Below the pieces are notes generated by a model, which saw only the letters and a list, made by a program, of their open reading frames with translations, was not told where the DNA came from and made no database searches. This document shows, piece after piece, positions 17,247 to 26,993 of a stretch of DNA of 64,000 nucleotides (its first letter is position 1; each line of letters begins with the position of its first letter). Source of the stretch: Flammeovirga pectinis (GTDB taxonomy: Bacteria; Bacteroidota; Bacteroidia; Cytophagales; Flammeovirgaceae). The DNA lies in the NCBI RefSeq assembly GCF_003970675.1, contig NZ_CP034562.1:1550001-1614000 (forward strand), in the 5' to 3' direction. The position numbers and the translations under genes were made by a program.

Positions 17247-19592
17247 ATGTTGCAAAAACTCATCATTACTTTAATAATCAGTTTATTTCCCTTTTGCGTA
17301 TTCGCTCAACAAACCACTTTTAAAGGTGTAATTGTTGATGATGAAACCAAATCTCCATTAGAAGGCGTAACCATTCTTGTTGAAAAAACAGGTAATGTAG
17401 TTGCTGTTACTACTCATGATGGCCGTTTTCAATTCGTAGATGAAGGAAATAAAAAATCGATTCAAACAATTGTTCATTTTCTAGGCTTTAACGAGAAAAA
17501 AGTAACGTTATATGCTAATAAAATGAATGAAGTTGAGATAGACCCATCTTTAGAAGAATTAGAGCAAGTCGAAATTCACGAACATGGGCATGATGAATTG
17601 TCACTTTCGGGTATGAACTTGATGAGTGTAAATTCTTTTATGCTTGAAACACAAAAGGCTACTACAATTTCTGAGACGTTAGCAAAAACTCCAGGTGTAT
17701 CTTACATAAGTACAGGTGTAGGTATTTCTAAGCCTACAGTAAGAGGTATGGCAGGGTCTAGAGTTGTTGTAAGTGTAGATGGTGTAAAGCTTGAAGATCA
17801 GCAATGGGGCATGGATCATGGTTTATCTGTAGGGCAATCTACTGTAGACGAAGTAGAAATAGCCAAAGGTGCTGCAACATTGAAATATGGCTCAGATGGT
17901 TTGGGAGGTGTAATTAGAATGAAATCACCAGAACCTTTAGGAGAAAATAGTATAGAAGGAAAAGCAGGAATTACTTACCGTAGTAACAACCAATATGTTG
18001 GAGCAGATTTTAAAGTAAATGCTCAAAAAGAAAGAGTATTTTATCAGTTATCTGGAGGGTACGAAGATTTTGGTAATTATAGAGTCCCTGCAGAAACATT
18101 TGATTATTTAGGAGGAATTTATAGAATTGACAATGGCGTATTAGTAAATACTGGTGGTGATATTGGCAATTTAAAAGCTACTGTTGGATTAGAAACTAAC
18201 AATTGGATTAGTAGTATTTCATATTCTATGTTTAAAGAATCTGTTGGTTTGTTTCCAGGGGCAACAGGTATTCCTTCTCAGAGTTGGTTAGATAGTTTTG
18301 GCAATGAACGAAATCCATCTGTACCTAAGCAAGAAATTTTACATCAAATGATAACTTGGAACTCCCACCTAGATATAGGCAATGGTGTTTTATGGTTTGA
18401 TCTTGGGCAACAATTCAATAATAGACAAGAACTATCTGACCCAATTAGGCATGGAAGACCTGAAAGTGAATATGGTTCTGTAGCAAATGAACTAAATCTT
18501 AGAACTTCCTCTGTAAATGTGCATTATGATGTAGAGAAAGAAAATTTGAAGTGGGAGACAGGTATCAATTACGAATATCAAGAAAATGAGCGTAGTGGTT
18601 ATGATTTTCTTATTCCAAATTATCGTCAAAATACAGCAGGTGGTTATGGTATGATAGGTTGGGAAATGAGTGAGAAGCTAGAATTAATTGGTGGTTTAAG
18701 ATTCGATTACATATCATTTGATTCTGATGAATACGTTGATAATTACTTTGATGACCCTTCAAATTCAGGAACCCCTTGGGTGAGGGCACAAGCCATTTCT
18801 AATGATTATTACAATTTTACGGGGTCTGTTGGTTTAAAATGGAAGCTATTGAAAGTAATAGATGCAAATACAAATTTCGCGAAGACTTTTAGAGCACCTA
18901 CTGCAAATGAATTAGCTGCTAATGGTGTTCATCATGGTACTTTTAGACACGAACAAGGTACAGCAGATTTATCTCCTGAAACGGGATACCAATGGGACCT
19001 TAATTTAAGTTACTCGACTAAAAAAGTAGCTTTAAGTATTAATCCTTATTTTAATTACTATTCAAATTACATTTACTTAGCTGCTTCTGGGACACCATCA
19101 ACATTACCTGATGGAGGGCAAATTTATAAGTATACAGAAAGTGAAGGCTTCTTTACGGGTTATGAATTTTCTTTAAATTGGAATATTTCAAAGAAATTTG
19201 TCTTTACTAATTCTGTAGAATATGTTTATTCCGTAAATACTGAAACGAAGAGATCGTTTCCGTTTGTACCTCCTTTAGCAACTTTAAATGAGCTTACTTT
19301 TACACAACCTGTAAAGAGTAGTTTTTTTAGTAAACCATATATTTCTGTTAATGCAGAATTGGTTCAAGCCCAAAATAGGGTTGATAGAAATGAATTAGCC
19401 ACAGATGGTTATGCTGTAATGGGCCTTAAAATGGGGACAGGCTTCCATATGAAATCAGTATATGGCAACCTTACATTTAGAGTAGATAACCTTACAAATG
19501 CCAATTATATGAGGCATTTATCACGATATAGAATATTAAATTTACCAGAACCCGGACGTAACTTTACAGTTAGTTTATCTAGTTGGTTTTAA
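17247..19592 (+). CDS. TonB-dependent outer-membrane receptor with His-rich segment
   Basis: A 781-residue receptor: signal peptide (1-20, ending FCVFAQ), carboxypeptidase-like domain (about 22-105), plug (about 125-230, with PTVRGMAGSRVVVSVDGVK) and a 22-strand barrel ending LSSWF. A short HEHGHDE segment sits just before the plug, at about residue 111, and could bind zinc, copper or another metal. It would import a metal complex or similar ligand with TonB energy. A TATTTTTG at 17234-17241, only 5 bases before the ATG, is a possible -7 element that would give almost no leader. The substrate is inferred only. Confidence 0.9.
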   Translation: MLQKLIITLIISLFPFCVFAQQTTFKGVIVDDETKSPLEGVTILVEKTGNVVAVTTHDGRFQFVDEGNKKSIQTIVHFLGFNEKKVTLYANKMNEVEIDPSLEELEQVEIHEHGHDELSLSGMNLMSVNSFMLETQKATTISETLAKTPGVSYISTGVGISKPTVRGMAGSRVVVSVDGVKLEDQQWGMDHGLSVGQSTVDEVEIAKGAATLKYGSDGLGGVIRMKSPEPLGENSIEGKAGITYRSNNQYVGADFKVNAQKERVFYQLSGGYEDFGNYRVPAETFDYLGGIYRIDNGVLVNTGGDIGNLKATVGLETNNWISSISYSMFKESVGLFPGATGIPSQSWLDSFGNERNPSVPKQEILHQMITWNSHLDIGNGVLWFDLGQQFNNRQELSDPIRHGRPESEYGSVANELNLRTSSVNVHYDVEKENLKWETGINYEYQENERSGYDFLIPNYRQNTAGGYGMIGWEMSEKLELIGGLRFDYISFDSDEYVDNYFDDPSNSGTPWVRAQAISNDYYNFTGSVGLKWKLLKVIDANTNFAKTFRAPTANELAANGVHHGTFRHEQGTADLSPETGYQWDLNLSYSTKKVALSINPYFNYYSNYIYLAASGTPSTLPDGGQIYKYTESEGFFTGYEFSLNWNISKKFVFTNSVEYVYSVNTETKRSFPFVPPLATLNELTFTQPVKSSFFSKPYISVNAELVQAQNRVDRNELATDGYAVMGLKMGTGFHMKSVYGNLTFRVDNLTNANYMRHLSRYRILNLPEPGRNFTVSLSSWF

Positions 19593-21085
19593 TCAAAAAG
19601 AGAGGGTTCTTTACAACTGAAATTTATTAGAAATCTTTCTGCGTGAGTGGAAAGATTTTCTTTTTTTGTACTATCCATTTTATCGTAATTATTAATGAGC
19701 ATACTAAGTCTAGGGTTCTTTTTCATGGTATTTCTCTGTTTATCCATGAATCGCCAGAATAAACCATCCCAAGTCTTTTGCCATTCTCCTTTTTTATAAT
19801 TACTCATTTTTAATACATAATTGCTACTACTTATATAAGGTTTTGAGGCCATTAACCCACCATCAGCAAACTGACTCATTCCGTAAACATTGGTAACCAT
19901 TACCCAATCATAGGCGTCAATAAATAACTCCATAAACCATTTGTAAACTTCATTTGGATGGAACTCACATAAGAGCATAAAGTTACCAAGTACCATCAAA
20001 CGTTCAATATGATGACAATAACCTGTAGCTAGAACTTTATTAATACAATCATCAATAGGGGGTATTCCTGTGGTTCCATTATAAAAAGAGTTCGGTATTT
20101 TAGTGGTAAAATTCCAATAATTAATGCTTCTTTCATCACTTCCTCTTATTTCGTAAATTCCTCTAATAAATTCTCTCCACCCAATAAGTTGTCTAATTAA
20201 ACCTTCAGTAGAGTTAATTGGAATTTCGTTTTTAGTAGCAAAATCGAGAATACGGTGTACTACATATTGGATAGATAATAACCCAGTATTTAAAAGAGGA
20301 GATAGTAAGCTATGGTTTAGAATGTTTTCATTATTTACTATTGCATCTTCATAACTACCGAACTCAGAAAATCTTTCTTCTAAAAATTGCTCTAACCATA
20401 TTTCAGCAGATTGAAAATCTATAGGGTAAAAGTTACTTGTATTAATCTCACCATAATTTTTAGAGAAATGATTTTCAGTATACTCAATAGCTTCTTCATA
20501 AATTTTTGAAGATGTGCAAAATTGAACTTTAGGAGGCGTTTTTTTAGCAGGGTACTTTTTTCTGTTATCACCATCAAAAGACCATTGACCACCTATGGGT
20601 TGAGCTTCTTTATCCACTAAAATATTTAATCGAACTCTTTGTGCTTTATAAAATTTAGAATGATAATATTTCTTTGCTGTTTTATTGAGTAACCTTTCAT
20701 TAATCTGTTTTGAATTTAGAAAAGAAGGGTTCTCTAAAAGAGTTAATGTGATGTTATTTTTTGAACAAGTGGATTTTAATCGTTTTTCTAACCAATTATC
20801 TGTTGGGTCAATTGAAACAATTTCTTTTACATCGTTATCTATAAATTCAATAACGTTTCTAATGTCATTCTTTTGGTGACTATCTATATATAAAACATCT
20901 TTACCCAATTGCTTTAAATAACTTTCATAGTTTTTCATGGATGCTCTATGAAATGCAATTTTTTGTTTGTGAAATTTATACTGATTGAAGTATAAATGCT
21001 CTTCAATTAAAAGAAATGAATTATAGTGAAGTAAAGGGGACTCTTTAAATAATTGATGAGGAAAAACAATGGCAATAGTTTTCAT
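19589..21085 (-). CDS. Photolyase-related protein (FeS-BCP/CryPro group) lacking cluster cysteines
   Basis: A 498-residue protein of the deoxyribodipyrimidine photolyase-related family (COG3046, PhrB-like). N-terminal alpha/beta domain (1-130); FAD domain with IGWREFIRGIYE (301-312), GYCHHIERLMVLGNFML (355-371) and NVYGMSQFADGGLMASKPY (399-417). Members normally hold a 4Fe-4S cluster with four Cys, one before the FAD motif and three in a stretch like MSDYC-x2-C ... CPFN. Here only Cys347 (IDDCINK) matches; the later stretch is MSNYKKGEWQKTWDGLFW (427-444), with no Cys. It likely repairs (6-4) photoproducts or senses light, without the cluster. Its start abuts the stop of the next photolyase gene. 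Confidence 0.85.
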   Translation of the reverse strand: MKTIAIVFPHQLFKESPLLHYNSFLLIEEHLYFNQYKFHKQKIAFHRASMKNYESYLKQLGKDVLYIDSHQKNDIRNVIEFIDNDVKEIVSIDPTDNWLEKRLKSTCSKNNITLTLLENPSFLNSKQINERLLNKTAKKYYHSKFYKAQRVRLNILVDKEAQPIGGQWSFDGDNRKKYPAKKTPPKVQFCTSSKIYEEAIEYTENHFSKNYGEINTSNFYPIDFQSAEIWLEQFLEERFSEFGSYEDAIVNNENILNHSLLSPLLNTGLLSIQYVVHRILDFATKNEIPINSTEGLIRQLIGWREFIRGIYEIRGSDERSINYWNFTTKIPNSFYNGTTGIPPIDDCINKVLATGYCHHIERLMVLGNFMLLCEFHPNEVYKWFMELFIDAYDWVMVTNVYGMSQFADGGLMASKPYISSSNYVLKMSNYKKGEWQKTWDGLFWRFMDKQRNTMKKNPRLSMLINNYDKMDSTKKENLSTHAERFLINFSCKEPSLFD

Positions 21086-22558
21086 TTAAATAGCTTTTTT
21101 GTTGAGATTATTTCTTGTGTGAAGTACTAAAATTCGTTTTTTATCTTCCTTTACTGCACTCTCTTTTCTGTGTCCCCAAATTCTTGTCCGTGCCTTTTTA
21201 CCACTTTCAATTAAATCTACAATTGGGTCGGGGTATTCGAGATCTCCTAAATTATTAAACGCTCTATCTAGTCGTGTCATTTTCCAAGGTTCATGAATAT
21301 AGTTATCTGGAATATTTTTCAATTCTGGTATCCAACTACGAATAAATTTCCCTTTTGGATCATGTTCAAGAGATTGTTTTAAAGGATTATAAATTCTAAT
21401 TGTATTCACTCCAGTTGTACCCGCTTGCATTTGAAACTGGGTGTAGTGAATACCTGGTTCATAATCTAAAAATAAATTTGCCAAGTGGTAAACACCTCGT
21501 CTCCAATCTTGATCTAAATGATGACATAAAAATGAAACAACCATTGCACGCATTCTAAAATTTAACCAACCTGTTTCTATTAAACATCGCATACATGCAT
21601 CAACTAACGGATAGCCTGTTTTACCCTCTTTCCAAGCAGTTAAAAAAGCGTCGTTATTATCATTTACTAGTGTTTCATACCCTTTATTCACACATTCTGT
21701 TTCGTATGTACATTCACTTTCAAATTTTTGAATAAAGTGACAATGCCATTTTAAACGTGTCATTATTCCAGAAAAAGCTTTTTTGTTATTAGGCCTGTTG
21801 GGGTGATTTTTCAGAAACAAATAGCATTGTTTAATAGATAAATTACCCCATGCTAAGTAAGGTGATAACCTTCCACAAGAAGTTCTACTTTCTAATGGTT
21901 TTGATATAAATTTATGGTATCCAAATCCTCTTCCATTAGCAAAGGATTCAAGGTATTTGTTACCATATTCTTCTCCTGCTGGCTGATATGATTTTGAATA
22001 ATTTGTGTATTTATTTTTAATGTGAGTGGGTAGTGGAGCTGGATTAATTATATTGATAGATTTACTGTCATTGTATTTATTCTCAATGACGTTTGTGTTC
22101 ATGGTTGAATACCAATTTTTATCCCAATCTAGTCTGTTTTTTATTCCACGCTGTATTCCATCTCTCTGAAATTCTACCCATTTAATGCCGTTTGATTTAA
22201 ATGCATTACTAAGATCTATGTCTCGTAAATAAGTCTTTTGTATGCCGCTCTCTTGGTAACTATAAACGGATTTAATACGGTAGGTGAAAGATATTTTTTC
22301 AAATATATCAATAGCTTCTCCATACATTATCTGCACCTTATGGTTGTTTTTTTGGAGAATGGAATTCATTATTAATAAAGACTGATATTGAAATTGAAGG
22401 TGGCGTAAGGAGGTGTCTTTGTAGTAAATACAACTTGGTTCAAAAATGAAAATTATTAAATAGGGTAGGTTACTTTTTTCTGCTTCGTGTAGTGCTTTAT
22501 GGTCTTGAGTTCTTAAATCTCTCTTTAACCAAACAATATTAATTTCTTTAGTTTCCAT
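21086..22558 (-). CDS. Cryptochrome/deoxyribodipyrimidine photolyase
   Basis: A 490-residue photolyase-superfamily protein. N-terminal antenna alpha/beta domain ([18 protein letters not shown], 6-23) and C-terminal FAD domain with [36 protein letters not shown] and [17 protein letters not shown]. It is a blue-light flavoprotein that repairs pyrimidine dimers or acts as a cryptochrome; sequence alone does not separate these. It precedes the FeS-BCP-like gene with stop TAA directly joined to ATG, so one operon. A DUF2805 gene lies 31 bases upstream. Confidence 0.9.
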   Translation of the reverse strand: METKEINIVWLKRDLRTQDHKALHEAEKSNLPYLIIFIFEPSCIYYKDTSLRHLQFQYQSLLIMNSILQKNNHKVQIMYGEAIDIFEKISFTYRIKSVYSYQESGIQKTYLRDIDLSNAFKSNGIKWVEFQRDGIQRGIKNRLDWDKNWYSTMNTNVIENKYNDSKSINIINPAPLPTHIKNKYTNYSKSYQPAGEEYGNKYLESFANGRGFGYHKFISKPLESRTSCGRLSPYLAWGNLSIKQCYLFLKNHPNRPNNKKAFSGIMTRLKWHCHFIQKFESECTYETECVNKGYETLVNDNNDAFLTAWKEGKTGYPLVDACMRCLIETGWLNFRMRAMVVSFLCHHLDQDWRRGVYHLANLFLDYEPGIHYTQFQMQAGTTGVNTIRIYNPLKQSLEHDPKGKFIRSWIPELKNIPDNYIHEPWKMTRLDRAFNNLGDLEYPDPIVDLIESGKKARTRIWGHRKESAVKEDKKRILVLHTRNNLNKKAI

Positions 22559-22589
22559 GAGAATAGATCAATTGATGTGGGTGATTAGA

Positions 22590-22883
22590 TTATCTTTTTG
22601 ATATTTTATTACCAGATATCATTCTTTGTCTGGAACATTTAAATCTTGAAATTTCATTGTTCCTTTTTTTGATATGTTTATGGTTTGTAACGGAGTGTAC
22701 CCTTTTTCTCCAGAGGTTAAAACTTGATCTTTTAAGTTCCTTTCTCATTATAGAAATAACGTCTGCTTCGCTACATTGAAATTGATATTTTATAGCAGAA
22801 AAAGGTGTTCTATCTTCCCATGCCATTTGAATTATTCTGTCAATTTCTTCAGAGGTTAATTGCGGTGTTGTCATTTTTATCAT
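22590..22883 (-). CDS. DUF2805/TIGR03643-family small protein
   Basis: A 97-residue basic protein with the family signature: LTSEEIDRIIQMAWEDRTPF, then QFQCSEADVISIMRKELKRSSF and LWRKRV. The family is small, helix-rich (possible HTH) and is often found near photolyases in Bacteroidota, but its role is not known. It heads the light-repair operon, so it might act in DNA repair or its regulation. A start at the second Met (22874) is also possible. Confidence 0.85.
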   Translation of the reverse strand: MIKMTTPQLTSEEIDRIIQMAWEDRTPFSAIKYQFQCSEADVISIMRKELKRSSFNLWRKRVHSVTNHKHIKKRNNEISRFKCSRQRMISGNKISKR

Positions 22884-22942
22884 TTTATATAAAACAGAAA
22901 CACCATCTAATTGTTTTTAGAATTCAAGGGTAAATAATTAAT

Positions 22943-22978
22943 CATAAAAAAAAGGTGAACCATTTCTGATTCACCTTT
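22943..22978 (-). terminator. Terminator after ackA
   Basis: A perfect 9-bp stem (22951-22959 with 22970-22978, arm AAAGGTGAA) is followed on the minus strand by a T run (complement of AAAAAAAA), just past the ackA stop. Confidence 0.85.
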
Positions 22979-23002
22979 CTGTATAAATTGAATTGGAATA
23001 AA

Positions 23003-24211
23003 TTATCCAATAATTTTTTGAGTCAATAAAGCAATTTCTAATTCTTCATTAGTTGGAACAACCAACACTTTAATTTTAGAATCAGCTGTTTGAATTTCTT
23101 CAATATCAGAAGCTCTTAACTTATCATTTTTGGCAACATCAACTGCAATGCCTAAATGTTCTAAATCATTAGCTGCTAATAAACGAACCCCATGATCATT
23201 TTCTCCAACACCTGCAGTAAACACGATAGCATCTGCACCATTTAATGCCGCTAAGTAAGCACCAATATACTTTTTAATACGGTAAGTATACATGTGTAAA
23301 CCTAAGATTGCTGCTTCATCACCTGCATTAAATCTTGCTTCGATATCACGCATATCACTGTCGCCAGTAATACCTAACATACCAGATTTCTTATTAAGCA
23401 AGTCATAAACATCATCAGATTTCATACCTAATTTGTCTATTAAATAGAAAACGACAGCAGGATCGATATCTCCAGAACGAGTACCCATCATTAAGCCATC
23501 AAGAGGAGAGAAGCCCATAGAAGTATCAATACACTCACCATTACGTACAGCCGACATAGAGCAACCGTTACCTAAGTGAATTGTAATTACCTTAGAATTT
23601 TTTCCTTTAAGACCTAAATAATCTATTGCTGTTTCTGATACATATTTATGAGAAGTACCATGCATACCGTACACACGAACTCCATTCTTTTCATATAATT
23701 CTGCAGGTACTGCATAGCGATATGATTTAGAAGGCATAGTTTGGTGAAAAGCAGTATCGAATACAGCTACTTGAGTTGCCTTAGCAAATATGTTAGTACA
23801 ATCTTCTATTCCCTGTAAATTGGCAGGGTTATGAAGTGGTGCAAGTTGGAAACATTCTCTAATTTTTTCTTTTACCTCAGTAGTAATAACTGTAGGCTTA
23901 TTAAAGAACTCTCCACCGTGAACAACTCTGTGTCCAACAGCTTGAATATCATCTGTGTTTTGAATTACACCATTTTCTCCATCTGTAAGTAAAGCCACTA
24001 CTTCTGTAAGGCCAACATTGTGATTAGGAATAGGTAACTCTTTTTTTACTTTAGTAGCATTTCCTTCGGCATCAAATGTTTTGTGCGTTATGATACCAGA
24101 TTCTAAACCGATTCTTTCTACAATACCTGAGCAAAGTACTACAGTACCTTCCATTTCAAATAGTTGGTATTTTAACGAAGAACTACCTGCGTTGATTACA
24201 AGAATTTTCAT
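23003..24211 (-). CDS. ackA: Acetate kinase
   Basis: A 402-residue acetate kinase, the usual length. MKILVINAGSSSLKYQLF is the first phosphate-binding signature; HRVVHGGE, FDTAFHQTMP, YGMHGTSHKYVS and IHLGNGCS follow in order, and FTAGVGEN lies near the C terminus. It makes acetate and ATP from acetyl phosphate and ADP in the cytoplasm. It pairs with pta upstream on the same strand, 120 bases away, with a hairpin between them. Confidence 0.97.
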   Translation of the reverse strand: MKILVINAGSSSLKYQLFEMEGTVVLCSGIVERIGLESGIITHKTFDAEGNATKVKKELPIPNHNVGLTEVVALLTDGENGVIQNTDDIQAVGHRVVHGGEFFNKPTVITTEVKEKIRECFQLAPLHNPANLQGIEDCTNIFAKATQVAVFDTAFHQTMPSKSYRYAVPAELYEKNGVRVYGMHGTSHKYVSETAIDYLGLKGKNSKVITIHLGNGCSMSAVRNGECIDTSMGFSPLDGLMMGTRSGDIDPAVVFYLIDKLGMKSDDVYDLLNKKSGMLGITGDSDMRDIEARFNAGDEAAILGLHMYTYRIKKYIGAYLAALNGADAIVFTAGVGENDHGVRLLAANDLEHLGIAVDVAKNDKLRASDIEEIQTADSKIKVLVVPTNEELEIALLTQKIIG

Positions 24212-24245
24212 TTGAATATAAGGAGTTATTATGATTATTAATGTG

Positions 24246-24288
24246 CAAAAATAAGAAGATTACCTCTCCTAATAGAAGAGGTAATCTT
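24246..24288 (-). terminator. Hairpin/terminator between pta and ackA
   Basis: A perfect 12-bp stem (24256-24267 with 24277-24288, arm AAGATTACCTCT) is followed on the minus strand by TTATTTTTG. It would stop or attenuate pta reading into ackA. The tail (complement of 24246-24253) also equals a TAnnTTTG -7 element, so ackA may have its own promoter there. Confidence 0.7.
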
Positions 24289-24331
24289 AATATGTCTAAA
24301 GGCTGTTATTATTCAACCGCCATAAAATACT

Positions 24332-26425
24332 TTATGATTGGTTACCTTGGATAGCAGTTATAATAACTGTATTCAAGACATCTTCTACTAAACAACCTCT
24401 TGATAAATCGTTTACTGGTTTATTTAAACCTTGTAGAACAGGACCGATAGCTAATGCTCCAGTCTCTCTTTGTACTGCTTTGTAAGTATTGTTACCTGTA
24501 TTCAAATCAGGGAAAATCAATACATTTGCTTGACCAGCAACGTCAGAACCAGGCATTTTTTGAGCACCCACTTTTGCATCTACAGCTGCATCGTATTGAA
24601 TTGGACCTTCGATTTTTAAGTCAGGACGTTTTTCTTTTGCAATTGCTGTAGCTTTACGTACTTTTTCTACTTCTTCACCAGATCCCGAAGCACCTGAAGA
24701 ATAAGATAGCATTGCAATTTTTGGCTCAATACCGAATGACATAGCTGTTTCTGCAGAAGAGATAGCTATTTCTGATAATTGTTCTGAGTTAGGGTTAGGG
24801 TTTACAGCACAATCGCCATAAACTAAAACTCTATCTGGTAAACTCATAAAGAAAACTGAAGATACTACAGAAGTACCTGGTTTTGTTTTAATTATCTGTA
24901 ATGCCGGACGGATTGTTGCTGCAGTTGTATGTACTGCACCAGATACCATACCGTTTGCATCACCCATTTGTACCATCATAGTACCAAAGTAAGAAACGTC
25001 AGACATTGCATCAGTTGCCATATCTAAGTTCATTCCCTTATGCTTTCTTAATTCGTAAAGAGTATTTACATACTCATTAAATTTAGAATATTTTACAGGG
25101 TCGATAATTTCTACTTGAGAGAAGTCGATATTAACGTGGTTGTTACGCGCAACGTCAATTATTTCTTCTTCTTTACCCAATAAGATAATATCTACAATAT
25201 TTTGAGTTGCTAAGATAGCAGAAGCTTCTAAGATTCTTGGATCGTTTCCTTCTGGAAGAACAATTCTTGATCTTTTCTGTTTCGCTCTCTGTGTAAGCAT
25301 GTATTGGAACATCTTAGGTGTCATTCCTTCCACCTTAACTGTACTTAGCAAGTTATCTAATAACTTGTTATCTACATGCTTCGCAAATAACTCTTTTGCA
25401 TAAGAAATACGCGTTAAATCATTTGCACGCATAGATGCTGTTACTTCGTTAGCATCATTTGCAGTAACATATGTGTTATGATCTACTGAAAGTACAGGGA
25501 TCATGTCTTGCATACCTTCAATTACACGTTTAATCGACTCATCTGGCGCTAAACCTGTAGTCAATAAAATACCTGCAATGTTTGGGTAACTTTGAGAACG
25601 GTGAGCTGAAATTGTTCCTAAAACAATATCACCTCTATCACCTGGTGTGATAACTAAAGAATTAGGTTTTACTTTAGGTAAGAAGTTTTGCATTTGCATT
25701 GCAGCAATAGTGATATTGTCTACAAGTACATCTAAATTATCTTCTCCGTATAAAACTTTAGCTTTTAAATGTTCTGCTATATCTCTAATAGTAGGGCTAG
25801 AGATTCTTTCGTCGCCAGGAATAGTTGCTAACAGCATTTCTTCCTGAGCAAAATTATCTGCAAGAACTACATTTAATTCATTTATGATATCTGCTTCAAC
25901 ACGGTTAACTACAGCACCAATAACCTTACAGTCATTAGAACTAAAGTCATCAATAGATACTCTAAGAGCATCAGTACACTCGTGAACAGATTTATTATTT
26001 GCATTGGTTAATACCAACACTGGAGATGCTAAGTTTTTAGCAAACTCAATATTAAGGCTATGTTCTAATGTAATTGAATTTTTGTAATCGCTACTTTCAA
26101 TTAAAATAAAATCAAAACGCTCTTCTAATTTCTTATACTTAGAGATAACAATCTCTAGCATTTCGTCTTTTTTACCTTGTGATATTAGCTCGTTAGCCTT
26201 TTTTAAAGTTAAACCGTAAGCTTCTTCGTGAGTTAGGTTTAATCCAAAATGTTCGATGACCAAAGAAATATGTTCATCTCCTTTTCCTGATTGATAGTCC
26301 CCGATAACTGGTTTAAAGAATCCTACTTTAGAACTTTTTCTTAGTGAATTCTCTAAAATACCTAAAGCAACTAAAGCTTTACCACTATTGGGCTCAGCTG
26401 TGCTAATGTAAATCGAATTTGTCAT
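24332..26425 (-). CDS. pta: Phosphate acetyltransferase, long form
   Basis: A 697-residue long-type Pta. Residues 1-210 form a BioD-like P-loop-derived domain (YISTAEPNSGKALVALGI), about 220-330 a DRTGG domain, and about 375-695 the catalytic PTA domain (RIVLPEGNDPRILEA, MVSGAVHT, YSSGASGSGEEVEKVRKAT, LIFPDLNTGNNTYKAVQR). It converts acetyl-CoA and phosphate to acetyl phosphate for ackA. An inverted repeat 40 bases upstream may bear on its control. Confidence 0.96.
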   Translation of the reverse strand: MTNSIYISTAEPNSGKALVALGILENSLRKSSKVGFFKPVIGDYQSGKGDEHISLVIEHFGLNLTHEEAYGLTLKKANELISQGKKDEMLEIVISKYKKLEERFDFILIESSDYKNSITLEHSLNIEFAKNLASPVLVLTNANNKSVHECTDALRVSIDDFSSNDCKVIGAVVNRVEADIINELNVVLADNFAQEEMLLATIPGDERISSPTIRDIAEHLKAKVLYGEDNLDVLVDNITIAAMQMQNFLPKVKPNSLVITPGDRGDIVLGTISAHRSQSYPNIAGILLTTGLAPDESIKRVIEGMQDMIPVLSVDHNTYVTANDANEVTASMRANDLTRISYAKELFAKHVDNKLLDNLLSTVKVEGMTPKMFQYMLTQRAKQKRSRIVLPEGNDPRILEASAILATQNIVDIILLGKEEEIIDVARNNHVNIDFSQVEIIDPVKYSKFNEYVNTLYELRKHKGMNLDMATDAMSDVSYFGTMMVQMGDANGMVSGAVHTTAATIRPALQIIKTKPGTSVVSSVFFMSLPDRVLVYGDCAVNPNPNSEQLSEIAISSAETAMSFGIEPKIAMLSYSSGASGSGEEVEKVRKATAIAKEKRPDLKIEGPIQYDAAVDAKVGAQKMPGSDVAGQANVLIFPDLNTGNNTYKAVQRETGALAIGPVLQGLNKPVNDLSRGCLVEDVLNTVIITAIQGNQS

Positions 26426-26464
26426 TTGATTTTAATGGTGGTTTTATAATTTCTCGTTTATTTT

Positions 26465-26503
26465 TTTATCACAGGTCAAAATAAATAGATGACCTGTGAT
26501 AAA
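26465..26503. repeat. 14-bp inverted repeat upstream of pta
   Basis: Arms 26465-26478 and 26490-26503 (TTTATCACAGGTCA and its complement) pair perfectly over an 11-base spacer. In the direction of transcription it is followed by A, not T, so it is not a standard terminator. It lies between ridA and pta and may be an operator or RNA hairpin. Confidence 0.55.
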
Positions 26504-26532
26504 TGCTAATATTTATATGTAATAAACCGTAA

Positions 26533-26913
26533 TTACTTTACGGCTATACATGATATTTCTATACCCACATCTTTTGGTAAGCGAGCAACTTGTACAGTTT
26601 CTCTTGCAGGGGCTGTTTCTTCTTTAAAGTAGGTAGCGTATACAGAGTTGATTTTAGCAAAATCATCCATATCACGTACAAAAATGCTACATTTTACAAC
26701 TTCCTCGAAAGTCATATTTGCAGCAGCCAAGACATGGCCTAAGTTTTTCATTACTTGGTGTGTTTCATTTTCAATAGAATCGTTAATGAAATTACCTGTA
26801 GACTGATCAATACCTATTTGACCAGATACGTAAAGAGTGTCTTTTGATAAAGTAGCTTGAGAATAAGGACCTAGCGGAGATGGTGCTAAATCACTGAAAA
26901 TTATTTTTTTCAT
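26533..26913 (-). CDS. ridA: RidA-family enamine/imine deaminase
   Basis: A 126-residue RidA (YjgF/YER057c/UK114) protein. LGPYSQA near the N terminus and the C-terminal end ARETVQVARLPKDVGIEISC are the family signatures; the Arg in ARETV is the substrate-carboxylate binder. It hydrolyses reactive enamines and imines from amino-acid metabolism, as a cytoplasmic trimer. I chose the ATG at 26913 because the 19 residues before it (from 26970) do not match the family. Confidence 0.93.
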   Translation of the reverse strand: MKKIIFSDLAPSPLGPYSQATLSKDTLYVSGQIGIDQSTGNFINDSIENETHQVMKNLGHVLAAANMTFEEVVKCSIFVRDMDDFAKINSVYATYFKEETAPARETVQVARLPKDVGIEISCIAVK

Positions 26914-26993
26914 GAGAGTGGTATAATTATTAAACGATCTACAAAAATATATAGATAGTTTTACCCTCATAGTGACACATGTCAGTTTTTACA

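Noticed and set aside
26914-26970. 19-residue N-terminal extension of RidA
   Set aside because: RidA proteins begin near the KKIIFSD segment; the extension has no family match.
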